Source: Saccharospirillaceae bacterium (GTDB lineage: Bacteria > Pseudomonadota > Gammaproteobacteria > Pseudomonadales > Oceanobacteraceae). Taken from it: DNA of 64,000 nucleotides. Each line of letters starts with the position of its first letter. Within the stretch, counting starts at the first letter, position 1. The stretch is taken from contig JAJOJJ010000016.1 of assembly GCA_021208685.1 (NCBI GenBank), positions 124,001 to 188,000 on the forward strand, in the 5' to 3' direction. Under the pieces are notes generated by a model. That model saw nothing but the letters and a program-made list of their open reading frames with translations. It had not been told where the DNA came from and made no database searches. Positions 8,440 to 17,326 of the stretch are shown in pieces. Made by a program: the position numbers and the translations under genes.

Positions 8440-10020
8440 TCAGGGCGCGTTTTGTACCGCCGGTGCTTCTCTGCCGGTATGCAGGCGGGCGATGCAGCGC
8501 AGCAGTTTCTCACCGCTTAAGGGTTTCAGAACCACATCATCCATACCGGCATTCAGACAGGTCTGACGATCTTGCTCCATAGCGTTGGCGGTCAGGCCGA
8601 CAATAGGAACACAACGGTGATAATCATCCAGTGTGCGCAGCAATTGCGTAGCGCGCAGCCCGTCCATCACCGGCATATGCCAGTCCATTAAAATCAGATC
8701 AAAGCGTTGCTGCTGACAGAGATCAAGGGCCTGCTGGCCGTGTTCGGCGACCGTAGAGCGGATACCCGCATGGGCGAGAATTTTTTTGGTCACCAGCTGA
8801 TTGGTACGGTTGTCTTCAACCAGCAAGACATGCAAATCGGGTATCTTCGGCAACGGATCAATCGGTCCGGGTACCGGAAGATTCTGCATTAACGCCGGAT
8901 AACTCAGATTAAATTCGAACACCGAGCCTTTGCCGGGAACGCTGCTGACGTCAATGCTGCCGCCTTTGGCATTCACCAGATCTTTGCAGATGGTCAGCCC
9001 CAGACCACTGCCTTCATAGCGGCGAGTGGTTGACTGATCGACCTGACTGAACGGACGGAATAACTTATCCATATCGTCGGCATGAATACCGATGCCGGTA
9101 TCGACAACACGGAAACGCAGTTTGTATTCATGTCCCAGACGTTTATCCAGATCCACGCTCAGCGACACGCTGCCTTCGTGGGTAAATTTAACGGCATTAC
9201 TGACCAGATTCAGCAGAATCTGTTTCAGCCTGCCACCGTCGCCATGCAGCTGGTCAGGGATGCGGCTGTCGATATTAACGCTGAAGCGGATGTTCTTTTC
9301 CTGCACCGCATGCCGTATCAGATTCTGCACATCATGGACGGCCTGACGCAGCGAGAACGGCGCATTTTCCAGGCGGATATTGCCACTGTCGATCCGGGCG
9401 TATTCGAGAATATCGGAGGTCTGGCGCGTCAGCGCTTCGGTTGCATTCAGGATCAGCCGGCACAGCTCTTCCTTTTCCTGCGGATCAACGCATTTGAGCA
9501 ATAACTCCGTAGCACCACGAATGCCATTTAACGGGGTACGCATTTCATGGCTCATATTGGCCAGAAAGGATGTTTTAACTTCGTTGGCCGCTTCCGCTGC
9601 TTTCTGTGCCTGCTTCAGACGGGTGATGTTGCGCGAGATACCAAAGATATATTGCACGTCACCGGAAGAGCCAAAAATCGGCGATAAGGTCGTGCTCCAG
9701 TACTGCGTGCTGCCGTCGTGGCTGGTGAGCTCTTCAGATTCTTCGTACTGAATGGGCTCCTTACGTTCTATGCAACGCTTGTAATTGGCCACGACAGCCT
9801 CGTACAGATCGGCAGGCATCATCTGGCGCATGGGCAGATCACGTGGCAGGGCGGACACCAATTCAACACTGATCTGTTGCGCCAGATTGGTTTTTACAAT
9901 GTAAAAATCGTCTTCACTGACGCGCAGAATAAACATGTTATCCGGGGTGTTGCGCCAGATCTCATAGAACAGGTGGGTTTCAAGATCCAGCCCGTTGTCT
10001 GAACGAATCTCCCGGCTCAT
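8440..10020 (-). CDS. Cytoplasmic hybrid histidine kinase (PAS-HisKA-HATPase-REC)
   Basis: A 526-residue kinase without membrane segments. Residues about 20-135 form a PAS/PAC sensor ('GDVQYIFGISRNITRLKQ'). The phosphoacceptor His is in 'SHEMRTPLNG' near residue 159. The ATPase has the N box ('NLVSNAVKF') and G boxes ('DTGIGI', 'GSGLGL'). A receiver domain with phosphoacceptor Asp in 'LILMDWHMPVMDG' lies near residue 443. The start overlaps the stop of the DUF917 gene by four bases, so the two are co-translated. No output regulator is adjacent, so the partner is unknown. Confidence 0.88.
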   Translation of the reverse strand: MSREIRSDNGLDLETHLFYEIWRNTPDNMFILRVSEDDFYIVKTNLAQQISVELVSALPRDLPMRQMMPADLYEAVVANYKRCIERKEPIQYEESEELTSHDGSTQYWSTTLSPIFGSSGDVQYIFGISRNITRLKQAQKAAEAANEVKTSFLANMSHEMRTPLNGIRGATELLLKCVDPQEKEELCRLILNATEALTRQTSDILEYARIDSGNIRLENAPFSLRQAVHDVQNLIRHAVQEKNIRFSVNIDSRIPDQLHGDGGRLKQILLNLVSNAVKFTHEGSVSLSVDLDKRLGHEYKLRFRVVDTGIGIHADDMDKLFRPFSQVDQSTTRRYEGSGLGLTICKDLVNAKGGSIDVSSVPGKGSVFEFNLSYPALMQNLPVPGPIDPLPKIPDLHVLLVEDNRTNQLVTKKILAHAGIRSTVAEHGQQALDLCQQQRFDLILMDWHMPVMDGLRATQLLRTLDDYHRCVPIVGLTANAMEQDRQTCLNAGMDDVVLKPLSGEKLLRCIARLHTGREAPAVQNAP

Positions 10021-11255
10021 TTTTCCGCAGTTCCTTTGGCACAGAGCGTGAGGTTCAGGTCTTCAATCGGAATATAGGCGGAAACCGCGACATGATCTTC
10101 CGGGAAGGCGCTGAGAATATCGTTCAGATCATCCATAAACTGGCTGATCACCGGCGTGATGCGGATGGCGTCCGGACAGGCGGTGCCCCACAGGGTACAG
10201 GTCTGACCTTCGCGGATATCCGCAGTCGACAGTGGCGTACCGGCTGCTGCTGTACCGTCTGCCGCCGCCAGCATAATATTGATGCAGTCCGGCGCAATCG
10301 CATGTGGCTTGCCTTGATTTACATCCCAGGCCAGCAGGCTTTCGTTTTTGTAATACACCCAGTAATCACCAGCCGCTGCGCTGAAAACAATTTTGCCGAC
10401 ATCAAAGCCCCCGTGGGTGCGGTTGATGATGGTGCTGATTTTGCCTTCGGTAAACACGTAGTTATGAATGTGCAGCAGATTGAGCAGCATGGACAGGGCG
10501 GGTACGGAGGGCGAACTGAGAATCTGGCGGCCAACGGTCAGGGCGCGACCAATGGAGTTGTAAACCAATGAATTCTTAGCGGATGGACTTTGCAGAAAGT
10601 TGGTATCCAGCGGGTAACAGGCCATGCCACCTACCTCATGGTATTCCGGCTTACTGACAGTCTCGCGCGCCTGCTGTTCCAGTTCGGCAGCGCTCAGATC
10701 CAGAAACAGACTTGATGCAAACGGCTCGTCAGTCCAGTTGCAACGCAGACGGGTGCCGCTCTGGGTATCCGAGGCGATTACCGCCGGGCAGCTTGGCGCG
10801 TCGGTTGCCGCCAGCAGGGTTTCGGTCAGGCGCGGATCGGCGCGGCCGGAGGGGTCGGCGTCGATGACGGCGACTTTTCCGTCCATCATGGAGGCGATAT
10901 AGAACGGGATCAGGGTGTTCACCGCGCCGATTTCACCGGGCAGCAGGTATTCAATGCTTTTCTGCTCTTTCTCTTTCAGATAAGCACTGAGACTTTTGAA
11001 GGCATTGACCGGGGCGGTAAAACCAAAGCCTGCGGTTGCCGCGTCGGGAGAGCCCAGATCGACCACCATCAGGGCGGTTTTGTCCCGCTCGAGTTGTGTA
11101 ACCGGTAACAGACTGACGCTGCCACTCATGCGTTGCAGGAAGTCGAGCGCCATGCTGATGGGGCCGCCGCCACCGGAGGCGAGGAAGCAGGCACCGTAAA
11201 CCAGTGCTTTAAGATCGTCGGTATTGAGGGTGGCGGGTGTGGCAATGGGTTGCAT
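10017..11255 (-). CDS. DUF917 family protein (S-methyl thiohydantoin desulfurase-like)
   Basis: About 412 residues with the glycine-rich N-terminal motif 'LASGGGGP' and 'LLPGEIGAVNTLIPFY' typical of DUF917. Family members are annotated beside hydantoinases and as S-methyl thiohydantoin desulfurases, but the reaction is poorly known and here there is no hydantoinase neighbour. The ATG at 11255 follows AAGGAAG. The ORF-track extension upstream lacks support. It is the first gene of a two-gene unit with the hybrid histidine kinase, an unusual pairing. Confidence 0.75.
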   Translation of the reverse strand: MQPIATPATLNTDDLKALVYGACFLASGGGGPISMALDFLQRMSGSVSLLPVTQLERDKTALMVVDLGSPDAATAGFGFTAPVNAFKSLSAYLKEKEQKSIEYLLPGEIGAVNTLIPFYIASMMDGKVAVIDADPSGRADPRLTETLLAATDAPSCPAVIASDTQSGTRLRCNWTDEPFASSLFLDLSAAELEQQARETVSKPEYHEVGGMACYPLDTNFLQSPSAKNSLVYNSIGRALTVGRQILSSPSVPALSMLLNLLHIHNYVFTEGKISTIINRTHGGFDVGKIVFSAAAGDYWVYYKNESLLAWDVNQGKPHAIAPDCINIMLAAADGTAAAGTPLSTADIREGQTCTLWGTACPDAIRITPVISQFMDDLNDILSAFPEDHVAVSAYIPIEDLNLTLCAKGTAEK

Positions 11256-11399
11256 GTCGGGCTTCCTTTTCCTGAGATACATCAACTTTAGACCATAGGT
11301 GAAATCGCTGTATAGCAGGAAATGTCCCGTTAGCCCTGATAATAAAGTCACAGAAACAGCCATCATGCGGCCGAATGCCAAAAATGGCCGTCGTCGCCA

Positions 11400-11568
11400 T
11401 CATCTGTCGCCGGAGGAGCACGACCCTGAGGGGCGGTAACCCTGCCTGCTCGCCCGGAGCGATGAAGGCAACGCCGTGTTGCCAGCGCCGCTGCTGTCTT
11501 CTGGCGGCAAGCCTGATAAACTCCGCGCCTTAATTGTCAGCTTTCACCAACGCGGGAAACGAACGCTC
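11400..11568 (+). promoter_or_regulatory. Structured leader upstream of metX, riboswitch candidate
   Basis: The 313-base gap before metX contains no gene. Its right part can form several helices: GAGCA pairs with TGCTC around a core containing 'CTGAGGGGCGGTAACC', GGCAAC pairs with GTTGCC, and GCCGC pairs with GCGGC. The core loosely recalls the 'UGAnnCCnGGCAACC' signature of the SAM-I/SAM-IV clan, and the site before a methionine gene fits. The match is weak and the class is not assigned. Confidence 0.25.
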
Positions 11569-12732
11569 ATGCCGGATGTTATTCCCGACGACTCCGTCGG
11601 TCTGGTCACTCCCCAGTTACAGCATTTTGATCAGCCACTGACTTTGCGCAGTGGCCGGGTTCTGTCGCAGTACGATCTGATGTACGAAACCTATGGCAGC
11701 CTGAACGCCGATAAATCCAACGCGGTGCTGATCTGTCACGCCCTGAGTGGCGATCATCACGCCGCCGGTTACCACAGCATGGACGATAAAAAGCCCGGCT
11801 GGTGGGATAGCGCAATTGGCCCCGGCAAAGCCATCGATACCCGTCACTTTTTTGTGGTGGCGCTGAATAATTTAGGCGGCTGCGCCGGTTCCACCGGGCC
11901 AACCAGTATGAATCCGGAAAGCGGTGATGTGTACGGCCCGGATTTTCCCATTCTGGCGGTGCGCGATTGGGTAAACAGCCAGGCGCGGCTGGCCGATGTA
12001 CTCGGTATTCAGCAATGGGCTGCTGTGGTCGGAGGTTCGCTGGGTGGCATGCAGGTATTGCGCTGGTCGATTCAGTTTCCTGAGCGGGTACGCCATGCGG
12101 TGGTGATTGCTTCGGCACCGAAATTATCGGCGCAGAATATTGCCTTTAACGAAGTTGCCCGTCAGGCCATTGCCAAAGATCCGGATTTCCATGATGGCTG
12201 GTATCACAAATTCGGCACCATTCCGAAATCCGGTCTGATGCAGGCGCGCATGCTGGGGCATTTAACCTATCTGTCAGACGATGCCATGCGGCAGAAATTT
12301 GGCCGTGAGCTGAAAGAAGGCAAACTGAACTACAGCTTTGCACCGGAATTCGAGGTGGAAAGCTACCTGCATCATCAGGGCGAAAAATTCAGTACGCGCT
12401 TTGATGCCAACACCTACATGCTGATGACCAAAGCTCTGGATTATTTTGATCCGGCGGCCGATTTTGATAACGACCTGGTGAAGTGCCTGAGTCGTGCGCG
12501 GTGTGATTATCTGGTGGTGTCTTTTACCACCGACTGGCGATTCTCCCCGGCGCGCTCGGAAGAGATTGTCAATGCGCTGATTCATGCCGACAAAAACGTC
12601 AGCTACGCCTGCATCGAGTCTGACAATGGCCATGATGCTTTCCTGTTGCCGATTCCACGCTACATGGAAATATTCAAAGCCTATATGCAGCGGGTGGCCA
12701 ACAGTATTCCGGCGACGGAGGGTAAAGCATGA
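11569..12732 (+). CDS. metX: Homoserine O-acyltransferase (succinyl- or acetyl-)
   Basis: The first committed enzyme of methionine synthesis, transferring an acyl group from acyl-CoA to homoserine. It is an alpha/beta-hydrolase of 387 residues with '[12 protein letters not shown]', nucleophile Ser in 'VGGSLGGMQ' (about residue 156), and Asp/His in 'DNGHDAFLL' (about 350-356). The N-terminus '[16 protein letters not shown]' matches Pseudomonas MetX, which fixes the start at 11569. In Pseudomonas relatives the MetX enzyme uses succinyl-CoA, and I infer the same is likely here. It overlaps metW by four bases and heads the metX-metW-DUF4426-rdgB unit. Confidence 0.95.
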   Translation: MPDVIPDDSVGLVTPQLQHFDQPLTLRSGRVLSQYDLMYETYGSLNADKSNAVLICHALSGDHHAAGYHSMDDKKPGWWDSAIGPGKAIDTRHFFVVALNNLGGCAGSTGPTSMNPESGDVYGPDFPILAVRDWVNSQARLADVLGIQQWAAVVGGSLGGMQVLRWSIQFPERVRHAVVIASAPKLSAQNIAFNEVARQAIAKDPDFHDGWYHKFGTIPKSGLMQARMLGHLTYLSDDAMRQKFGRELKEGKLNYSFAPEFEVESYLHHQGEKFSTRFDANTYMLMTKALDYFDPAADFDNDLVKCLSRARCDYLVVSFTTDWRFSPARSEEIVNALIHADKNVSYACIESDNGHDAFLLPIPRYMEIFKAYMQRVANSIPATEGKA

Positions 12733-13331
12733 CGGTATTGCGCGACGATCTGGCCATTATTCAGCAATGGGTTAAACCCGACAGCCAGGTACTTGATCTT
12801 GGCTGTGGCGAAGGCTCGCTGCTGAGCTATCTGAAGCGCCATAAAAATGTGCGTGGATATGGTCTGGAAATTAATCCGGAAAAAATCACCGCCTGTATCG
12901 CCAACGGTGTGAATGTGATTGAGCAGGACCTGGATAAAGGTCTGAGTAATTTTGAAGACAACAGCATTGATACCGTGATCATGGCTCAGGCGTTACAAGC
13001 GGTGCAGCGCCCGGATCTATTGCTTGATGAAATGCTGCGCATCGGGGATGAAGCCATTGTCACCTTCCCGAATTTCGGTTACTGGCGCACGCGCTTTTAT
13101 CTGTTGCTGAAAGGCCGTATGCCCATGTCGGAAACCCTGCCGTATAACTGGTACGACACACCGAATATTCACATGTGTACCTTCCGCGATTTTGAAATGC
13201 TGTGCCGTGAAAAAGGCATCCGCATCCTCAATAAAACCGTGGTTGATGACCAGCATAAAGAGCACTGGACGATTCGCCTGTGGCCGTCCATGCTGGGCGA
13301 AATAGCCGTTTATCACATCACAAGGAAATGA
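12729..13331 (+). CDS. metW: MetW, methionine biosynthesis methyltransferase-like protein
   Basis: A 200-residue protein with a class I SAM-binding fold ('[12 protein letters not shown]' near residue 22) and the MetW-specific '[20 protein letters not shown]' and '[13 protein letters not shown]'. MetW is always paired with MetX and is needed for methionine synthesis, apparently by supporting MetX activity. No methyl acceptor is established. Its ATG overlaps the metX stop. Confidence 0.95.
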   Translation: MTVLRDDLAIIQQWVKPDSQVLDLGCGEGSLLSYLKRHKNVRGYGLEINPEKITACIANGVNVIEQDLDKGLSNFEDNSIDTVIMAQALQAVQRPDLLLDEMLRIGDEAIVTFPNFGYWRTRFYLLLKGRMPMSETLPYNWYDTPNIHMCTFRDFEMLCREKGIRILNKTVVDDQHKEHWTIRLWPSMLGEIAVYHITRK

Positions 13332-13333
13332 TC

Positions 13334-13801
13334 ATGAAAGCACTGACTCAGGTTTTTACCGCATGTTTATTCACCCTGTGTGCCGCCTTCAGTCCGTTGT
13401 CGCTGGCCGCCGACCGTGGCGAACAGAAGCAGGTATTCGGTGATTATGAAGTTCACTATATCGGCCTTAATTCCAGTTTTCTGCCTCCTGAAGCGGCTGA
13501 GGCATACGGCATAGCCCGTTCACGGGCGCTGGGTTATATCAGTGTATCGATTCTGCATAACGCAGAAGGCAGCGATATGCCGGTTGCCGTCAGTGGTACA
13601 GTGACCGGCACTATCCGCAATCTGCTCGGTCAGAGCCGCGAACTGGAATTTCAGGAAATCAAAGAGACGAATGCGGTGTATTACATCACCACATTCCGTT
13701 TCGATGATGAAGACATGTATAACGTTAACCTGAAAGCAACTCCGGAAGGCCAGAACCGCACCTTTGATGTGAAATTCAGCCAGCGGTTTTACGAAGAATG
13801 A
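13334..13801 (+). CDS. Exported DUF4426 protein
   Basis: A 155-residue protein with a Sec signal peptide (about residues 1-25, cleavage after 'SLA') and a DUF4426 body ('[19 protein letters not shown]'). Its function is unknown. The same gene lies between metW and rdgB in Pseudomonas. The ATG at 13334, with AAGGAA upstream, is chosen over the ORF-track start inside metW. It starts three bases after metW and overlaps rdgB by four bases. Confidence 0.88.
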   Translation: MKALTQVFTACLFTLCAAFSPLSLAADRGEQKQVFGDYEVHYIGLNSSFLPPEAAEAYGIARSRALGYISVSILHNAEGSDMPVAVSGTVTGTIRNLLGQSRELEFQEIKETNAVYYITTFRFDDEDMYNVNLKATPEGQNRTFDVKFSQRFYEE

Positions 13802-14412
13802 ACAAAATAGTACTCGCCAGCGGTAACGCCGGAAAATTGCGGGAATTTACTGCGCTGTTTAACACACATTTTGCTGAACAGAATATTGAGTTAATTCCGC
13901 AGACTCAGCTCAACGTGACGGAGGCCGAAGAAACCGGGCTCAGTTTTGTTGAAAATGCCATCCTCAAAGCGCGCAATGCCTGTGCCGCCACCGGTCTCCC
14001 GGCACTGGCGGATGATTCCGGTCTGGAAGTTGATGCTTTACAGGGGGCACCGGGCATTTACAGTGCCCGTTATGCGGCCGCCGACGATGGCTTCGGGCAG
14101 GGCGACAGTGCCAACAATGCCAAGCTGCTGGCGGCATTAAAGGACGTTCCTGAAGCGCAGCGAACCGCACGCTTCCAGTGTGTGCTGGTGTACATGCGTC
14201 ATGCCACCGACCCCACGCCTCAGGTGTTTCAGGGGTGCTGGGAAGGCCGGATTCTGACGGCGCCTGAAGGGCATGATGGCTTTGGTTATGACCCGTTGTT
14301 TTTTGTCCCACCGGAAGGGTGTGCGGCCGCCAGTCTGACAAAAGAGCGTAAAAACCAGCTTTCTCACCGTGGTCAGGCGATTCAGCAACTTCTTGCACGC
14401 TGGCACGTCTGA
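13798..14412 (+). CDS. rdgB: XTP/dITP pyrophosphatase (RdgB/HAM1)
   Basis: A house-cleaning enzyme that hydrolyses non-canonical purine triphosphates (XTP, dITP, ITP) to monophosphates and so keeps them out of DNA. It is 204 residues with the N-terminal '[12 protein letters not shown]', '[16 protein letters not shown]', '[23 protein letters not shown]', and the C-terminal 'GFGYDPLFF' and '[11 protein letters not shown]'. It is coupled to the DUF4426 gene and followed by a terminator, so the ZapB-like gene after it probably starts a separate unit or is read through. Confidence 0.95.
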   Translation: MNKIVLASGNAGKLREFTALFNTHFAEQNIELIPQTQLNVTEAEETGLSFVENAILKARNACAATGLPALADDSGLEVDALQGAPGIYSARYAAADDGFGQGDSANNAKLLAALKDVPEAQRTARFQCVLVYMRHATDPTPQVFQGCWEGRILTAPEGHDGFGYDPLFFVPPEGCAAASLTKERKNQLSHRGQAIQQLLARWHV

Positions 14413-14453
14413 TACTCCTTTGCGGATTTGTGAATCCGCGATCGCACGTCCGG

Positions 14454-14479
14454 CCCGCGCTCACTGTGCGGGTTTTTTT
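14454..14479 (+). terminator. Rho-independent terminator after rdgB
   Basis: A short stem CCCGC(GC)/(GT)GCGGG with loop TCACT is followed by seven T. A second perfect hairpin, GCGGATT-TGTG-AATCCGC, lies just before it at 14422-14439 without a T run. Confidence 0.7.
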
Positions 14480-14504
14480 ATGATTTTTTTAAAAAGAGTT
14501 TTGT

Positions 14505-14849
14505 GTGGATATTTTTGATCAGTTAGAACAAAAAGTACTGCGTACCATCAGTAACATCGAAACCCTGCAGCTGGATAATATGCAATTGCAGGAAGACGTA
14601 CAGACACTGCACAACGAACAGCAACAAAATCAGCAGCAGCTGGCGCAGGCCGCCGCTCAGCTGATTGAATGTGATGCCGAACGGTTGGCCCTGACGCAGC
14701 TGAACGAGCAGCTGAACGCGCAAATACTACAAATGCAGCAGGACAATGAGCGTCTGAGAAAAGACAATACGCGTCTGTCGCACGACAATAACGAATGGGC
14801 CGCCAAGGCAGAAGCCTTGCTGCAGGCGCTGGATCTGGCCGAAGTCTGA
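14505..14849 (+). CDS. Small ZapB-like coiled-coil protein
   Basis: 114 residues, almost all predicted coiled coil and very rich in Gln, Leu, Asn and Glu ('LDNMQLQEDVQTLHNEQQQN'), without membrane segments. Length and composition resemble ZapB-type cell division coils that bind ZapA/FtsZ, but the evidence is composition only. It starts with GTG behind an AAGAG-like site. It sits between rdgB and hemW, where no such gene is expected in the Pseudomonas order. It ends 22 bases before hemW and is probably co-transcribed with it. Confidence 0.65.
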   Translation: MDIFDQLEQKVLRTISNIETLQLDNMQLQEDVQTLHNEQQQNQQQLAQAAAQLIECDAERLALTQLNEQLNAQILQMQQDNERLRKDNTRLSHDNNEWAAKAEALLQALDLAEV

Positions 14850-14871
14850 GCGGGAATCTGAGGAAGTAAAC

Positions 14872-16014
14872 ATGCTGCATCTGCCGCCGCTGAGTCTGTA
14901 TATTCATGTTCCCTGGTGTATCCGTAAGTGTCCGTACTGCGATTTCAACTCGCATCAGGCTCAAGGCGATGTGCCGGAGCGCGAATATATTCAGGCGCTG
15001 CTGGCCGATCTTGATGACGACCTGCGCTGGGTGCAGGGGCGGGAGATTCACAGCATTTTCCTCGGTGGCGGTACGCCCAGCTTACTGTCGGCCCATGCTT
15101 ATGATGCGTTGTTTAAAGGACTGAAACAGCGCCTCACCTTCGCCCGTGATATTGAAATTACCCTTGAAGCCAACCCCGGTACCTTCGAGGCTGAAAAATT
15201 CGCAGCGTACCGCACGCTGGGGATTAACCGTCTGTCCATCGGCATACAGAGTTTTCAGCCAGAACACTTGCAGACGCTTGGCCGGGTACATGATCGCGAA
15301 CAGGCGTTGCGGGCGATTAAACTGGCCAAAAAAGCCGGCTTTGATAATGTTAATCTTGATTTAATGCATGGCCTGCCGGGGCAAACGGTTGAACAGGCGC
15401 TGGACGATCTGCAACAGGCACTGACGTTTAAGCCCACGCATGTATCCTGGTACCAGCTGACCATCGAACCCAATACCGAATTTTACAAGCGTCCACCGCT
15501 GTTACCGGAAGACGATGCCTTATGGGATATCCAGGAAGCCGGACTGGCATTACTGGCTGAGCACGGGTTTGATCATTACGAAATTTCAGCGCATTGCCAG
15601 CCGGGCAACGCCTCGAAACATAATCTGAATTACTGGCAGTTTGGCGATTACCTCGGCATTGGTGCCGGAGCACATGGCAAGATCACGCTGGCTGATGCCA
15701 ACGTCATTTACCGCACGCAGAAAACCCGCCTGCCAAGAGATTATCTCAATCCGGATAAAACCTTTCTGACCGCTAAGCAAACCATTGAACCGGAAGATAT
15801 TGGCCTTGAGTGTTTAATGAATGGCCTGCGGCTGCGAGAAGGCATGCTGGTCGACGATTTTGAATACCGAACCGGCCTGACACTGGAGTCGGTAGCTGAG
15901 CCTGTGGCAAAAGCGCAGCAACTCGGATTATTAAACGTTGATAAACGAATTTATCCAACCGACAAAGGCCAGCAATATCTGAATGAACTGCTGGCGCTTT
16001 TCTTAACGGAGTAA
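14872..16014 (+). CDS. hemW: Radical SAM haem chaperone HemW
   Basis: A 380-residue radical SAM protein with the cluster motif 'CIRKCPYC' near residue 16 (CxxxCxxC), 'FLGGGTPSLL', 'EANPGTFE' and the C-terminal HemW domain. HemW binds haem and delivers it to respiratory proteins. It was long mis-annotated as an oxygen-independent coproporphyrinogen oxidase, whose extra cysteine (CxxxCxxCxC) is absent here, where Asp follows Tyr-Cys. The synteny with rdgB supports the call. Confidence 0.93.
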   Translation: MLHLPPLSLYIHVPWCIRKCPYCDFNSHQAQGDVPEREYIQALLADLDDDLRWVQGREIHSIFLGGGTPSLLSAHAYDALFKGLKQRLTFARDIEITLEANPGTFEAEKFAAYRTLGINRLSIGIQSFQPEHLQTLGRVHDREQALRAIKLAKKAGFDNVNLDLMHGLPGQTVEQALDDLQQALTFKPTHVSWYQLTIEPNTEFYKRPPLLPEDDALWDIQEAGLALLAEHGFDHYEISAHCQPGNASKHNLNYWQFGDYLGIGAGAHGKITLADANVIYRTQKTRLPRDYLNPDKTFLTAKQTIEPEDIGLECLMNGLRLREGMLVDDFEYRTGLTLESVAEPVAKAQQLGLLNVDKRIYPTDKGQQYLNELLALFLTE

Positions 16015-16017
16015 TGT

Positions 16018-16929
16018 TCAGGCAACCCGACCAGGCTCTGCAAAGGCAGCATAATGTTGTCTGAGCCATGCCTGACCGGCGCTTTTACCCTGATCATACC
16101 CCTGTTCAATTTTCTCCAGATTCATTGTCAGCCGGCTGACCGGAAAATCATCCGGTGGGGCAATGGCGCGGATGCGGCATCCGCCTGGGGGATTATGAAT
16201 AAAATCCAGACTGGCGTTGTAATCGGCTGAGCGTTGCTGCATGGCTGCCAGTAATGCGGCGTCGTTGCCGAACAGTTTTTCCAGAGCCTTCTGCATCAGG
16301 CTGTCATCGTCATTGGCGGCCTTTTCTTTTTTGCGATAACCCAACGGCCGTGACAATACAACGGTAATGTCACGCGCACCCATTTCCCAGGCTTTACGCA
16401 CCGGAATAGAGTCTGCGACGCCACCATCAACATAGCGTTCACCATCGACCACGATGGGTTTACGGAAGACAAAAGGCAGAGCGCAGGTGGCGACCATTGC
16501 TGCGTGAATATTATTGGCGGTGACGCGTAAATAGCAGGGCTTGCCGTCGCTGACGCGGGTAGTTACGGCATATATTGGCAGAGCCTTTGGCAGCTGCCGG
16601 GTATGCAATGGCAACTGATCGTGAGCATAATTCCATAGCCAGTCGACATCGGTCAGGTGGCCGCCACGGACAAAGCGCAGAGGGCTGAAAAAGCCACGGC
16701 TGCGGGCGAAGCGGGTAATAACCTCGCGGTTGCGTCCCGGCTGACGCGTGGCATAGGCCGTCAGGTTGGTGGCCCCTGCAGAAACACCAATCGCGAAATC
16801 AAAGGGATAAGCTCCGGCGTGCATAAAGGCATCCAGCACTCCGCTGGCGAAAATACCGCGCATTGCTCCGCCTTCAATAACCAGGGCACTGGTCGCGGAG
16901 TCTGGATTAACCGTTGGAAATGATGGCAT
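16018..16929 (-). CDS. Patatin-like phospholipase
   Basis: A 303-residue Ser-Asp dyad hydrolase of the YjjU/RssA type. It has the oxyanion-hole motif 'VIEGGAMRGIF' (about residues 17-27), nucleophile Ser in 'GVSAG' (near 49) and Asp in 'VDGGVADSIP' (near 167). It likely hydrolyses acyl esters of phospholipids in the cytoplasm or at the inner membrane. There is no signal peptide. It is convergent with hemW with only three bases between stops and no terminator. Confidence 0.88.
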   Translation of the reverse strand: MPSFPTVNPDSATSALVIEGGAMRGIFASGVLDAFMHAGAYPFDFAIGVSAGATNLTAYATRQPGRNREVITRFARSRGFFSPLRFVRGGHLTDVDWLWNYAHDQLPLHTRQLPKALPIYAVTTRVSDGKPCYLRVTANNIHAAMVATCALPFVFRKPIVVDGERYVDGGVADSIPVRKAWEMGARDITVVLSRPLGYRKKEKAANDDDSLMQKALEKLFGNDAALLAAMQQRSADYNASLDFIHNPPGGCRIRAIAPPDDFPVSRLTMNLEKIEQGYDQGKSAGQAWLRQHYAAFAEPGRVA

Positions 16930-17326
16930 TGCAGGCCTCCTGCCGGGTTCGGATAGGTTGCTGAAAGGAACCTATTGTTTCTTTTCACACATCCTGCGGG
17001 AAATAAAAATATCTTATGCTTCTGATAGCGGCGATAAAACGGCCGTTACCGGAACGGGCTGTTTTGCCGGTGGAGTGAACAGTCAGAGATGACAATTCTC
17101 TGGTTAAAAATGAGCCGGACGCGACCTCTGCAGACATAAACCACAGGACTTCTCCGACCGCGCCACCGTCTGCGTGAGAGCGGTGCGCAGGGTCAGGAAC
17201 AGATTGGCCTGCCAACCCCGAAGGGGTGAAGCACAGGAATATGATGAACATCCCCCACTTTCAGCGCCTTGTCTGAGGAATGTTTAGCCGATAACAGGCC
17301 GGAGAGGCTCCTTAATTTCAAGAATC
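16930..17326. other. Intergenic region at the left edge of the AT-rich island
   Basis: 397 bases. An imperfect hairpin AAAACGGCC / GGCTGTTTT lies near 17036-17065. An 88-codon minus-strand frame here has no binding site and no domain, so I regard it as chance. No gene is supported. Base composition changes to more AT-rich just to the right. Confidence 0.45.

Noticed and set aside
16985-17251. 88-codon minus-strand ORF in the gap before the island
   Set aside because: No binding site, no family features, and mixed composition typical of chance frames.
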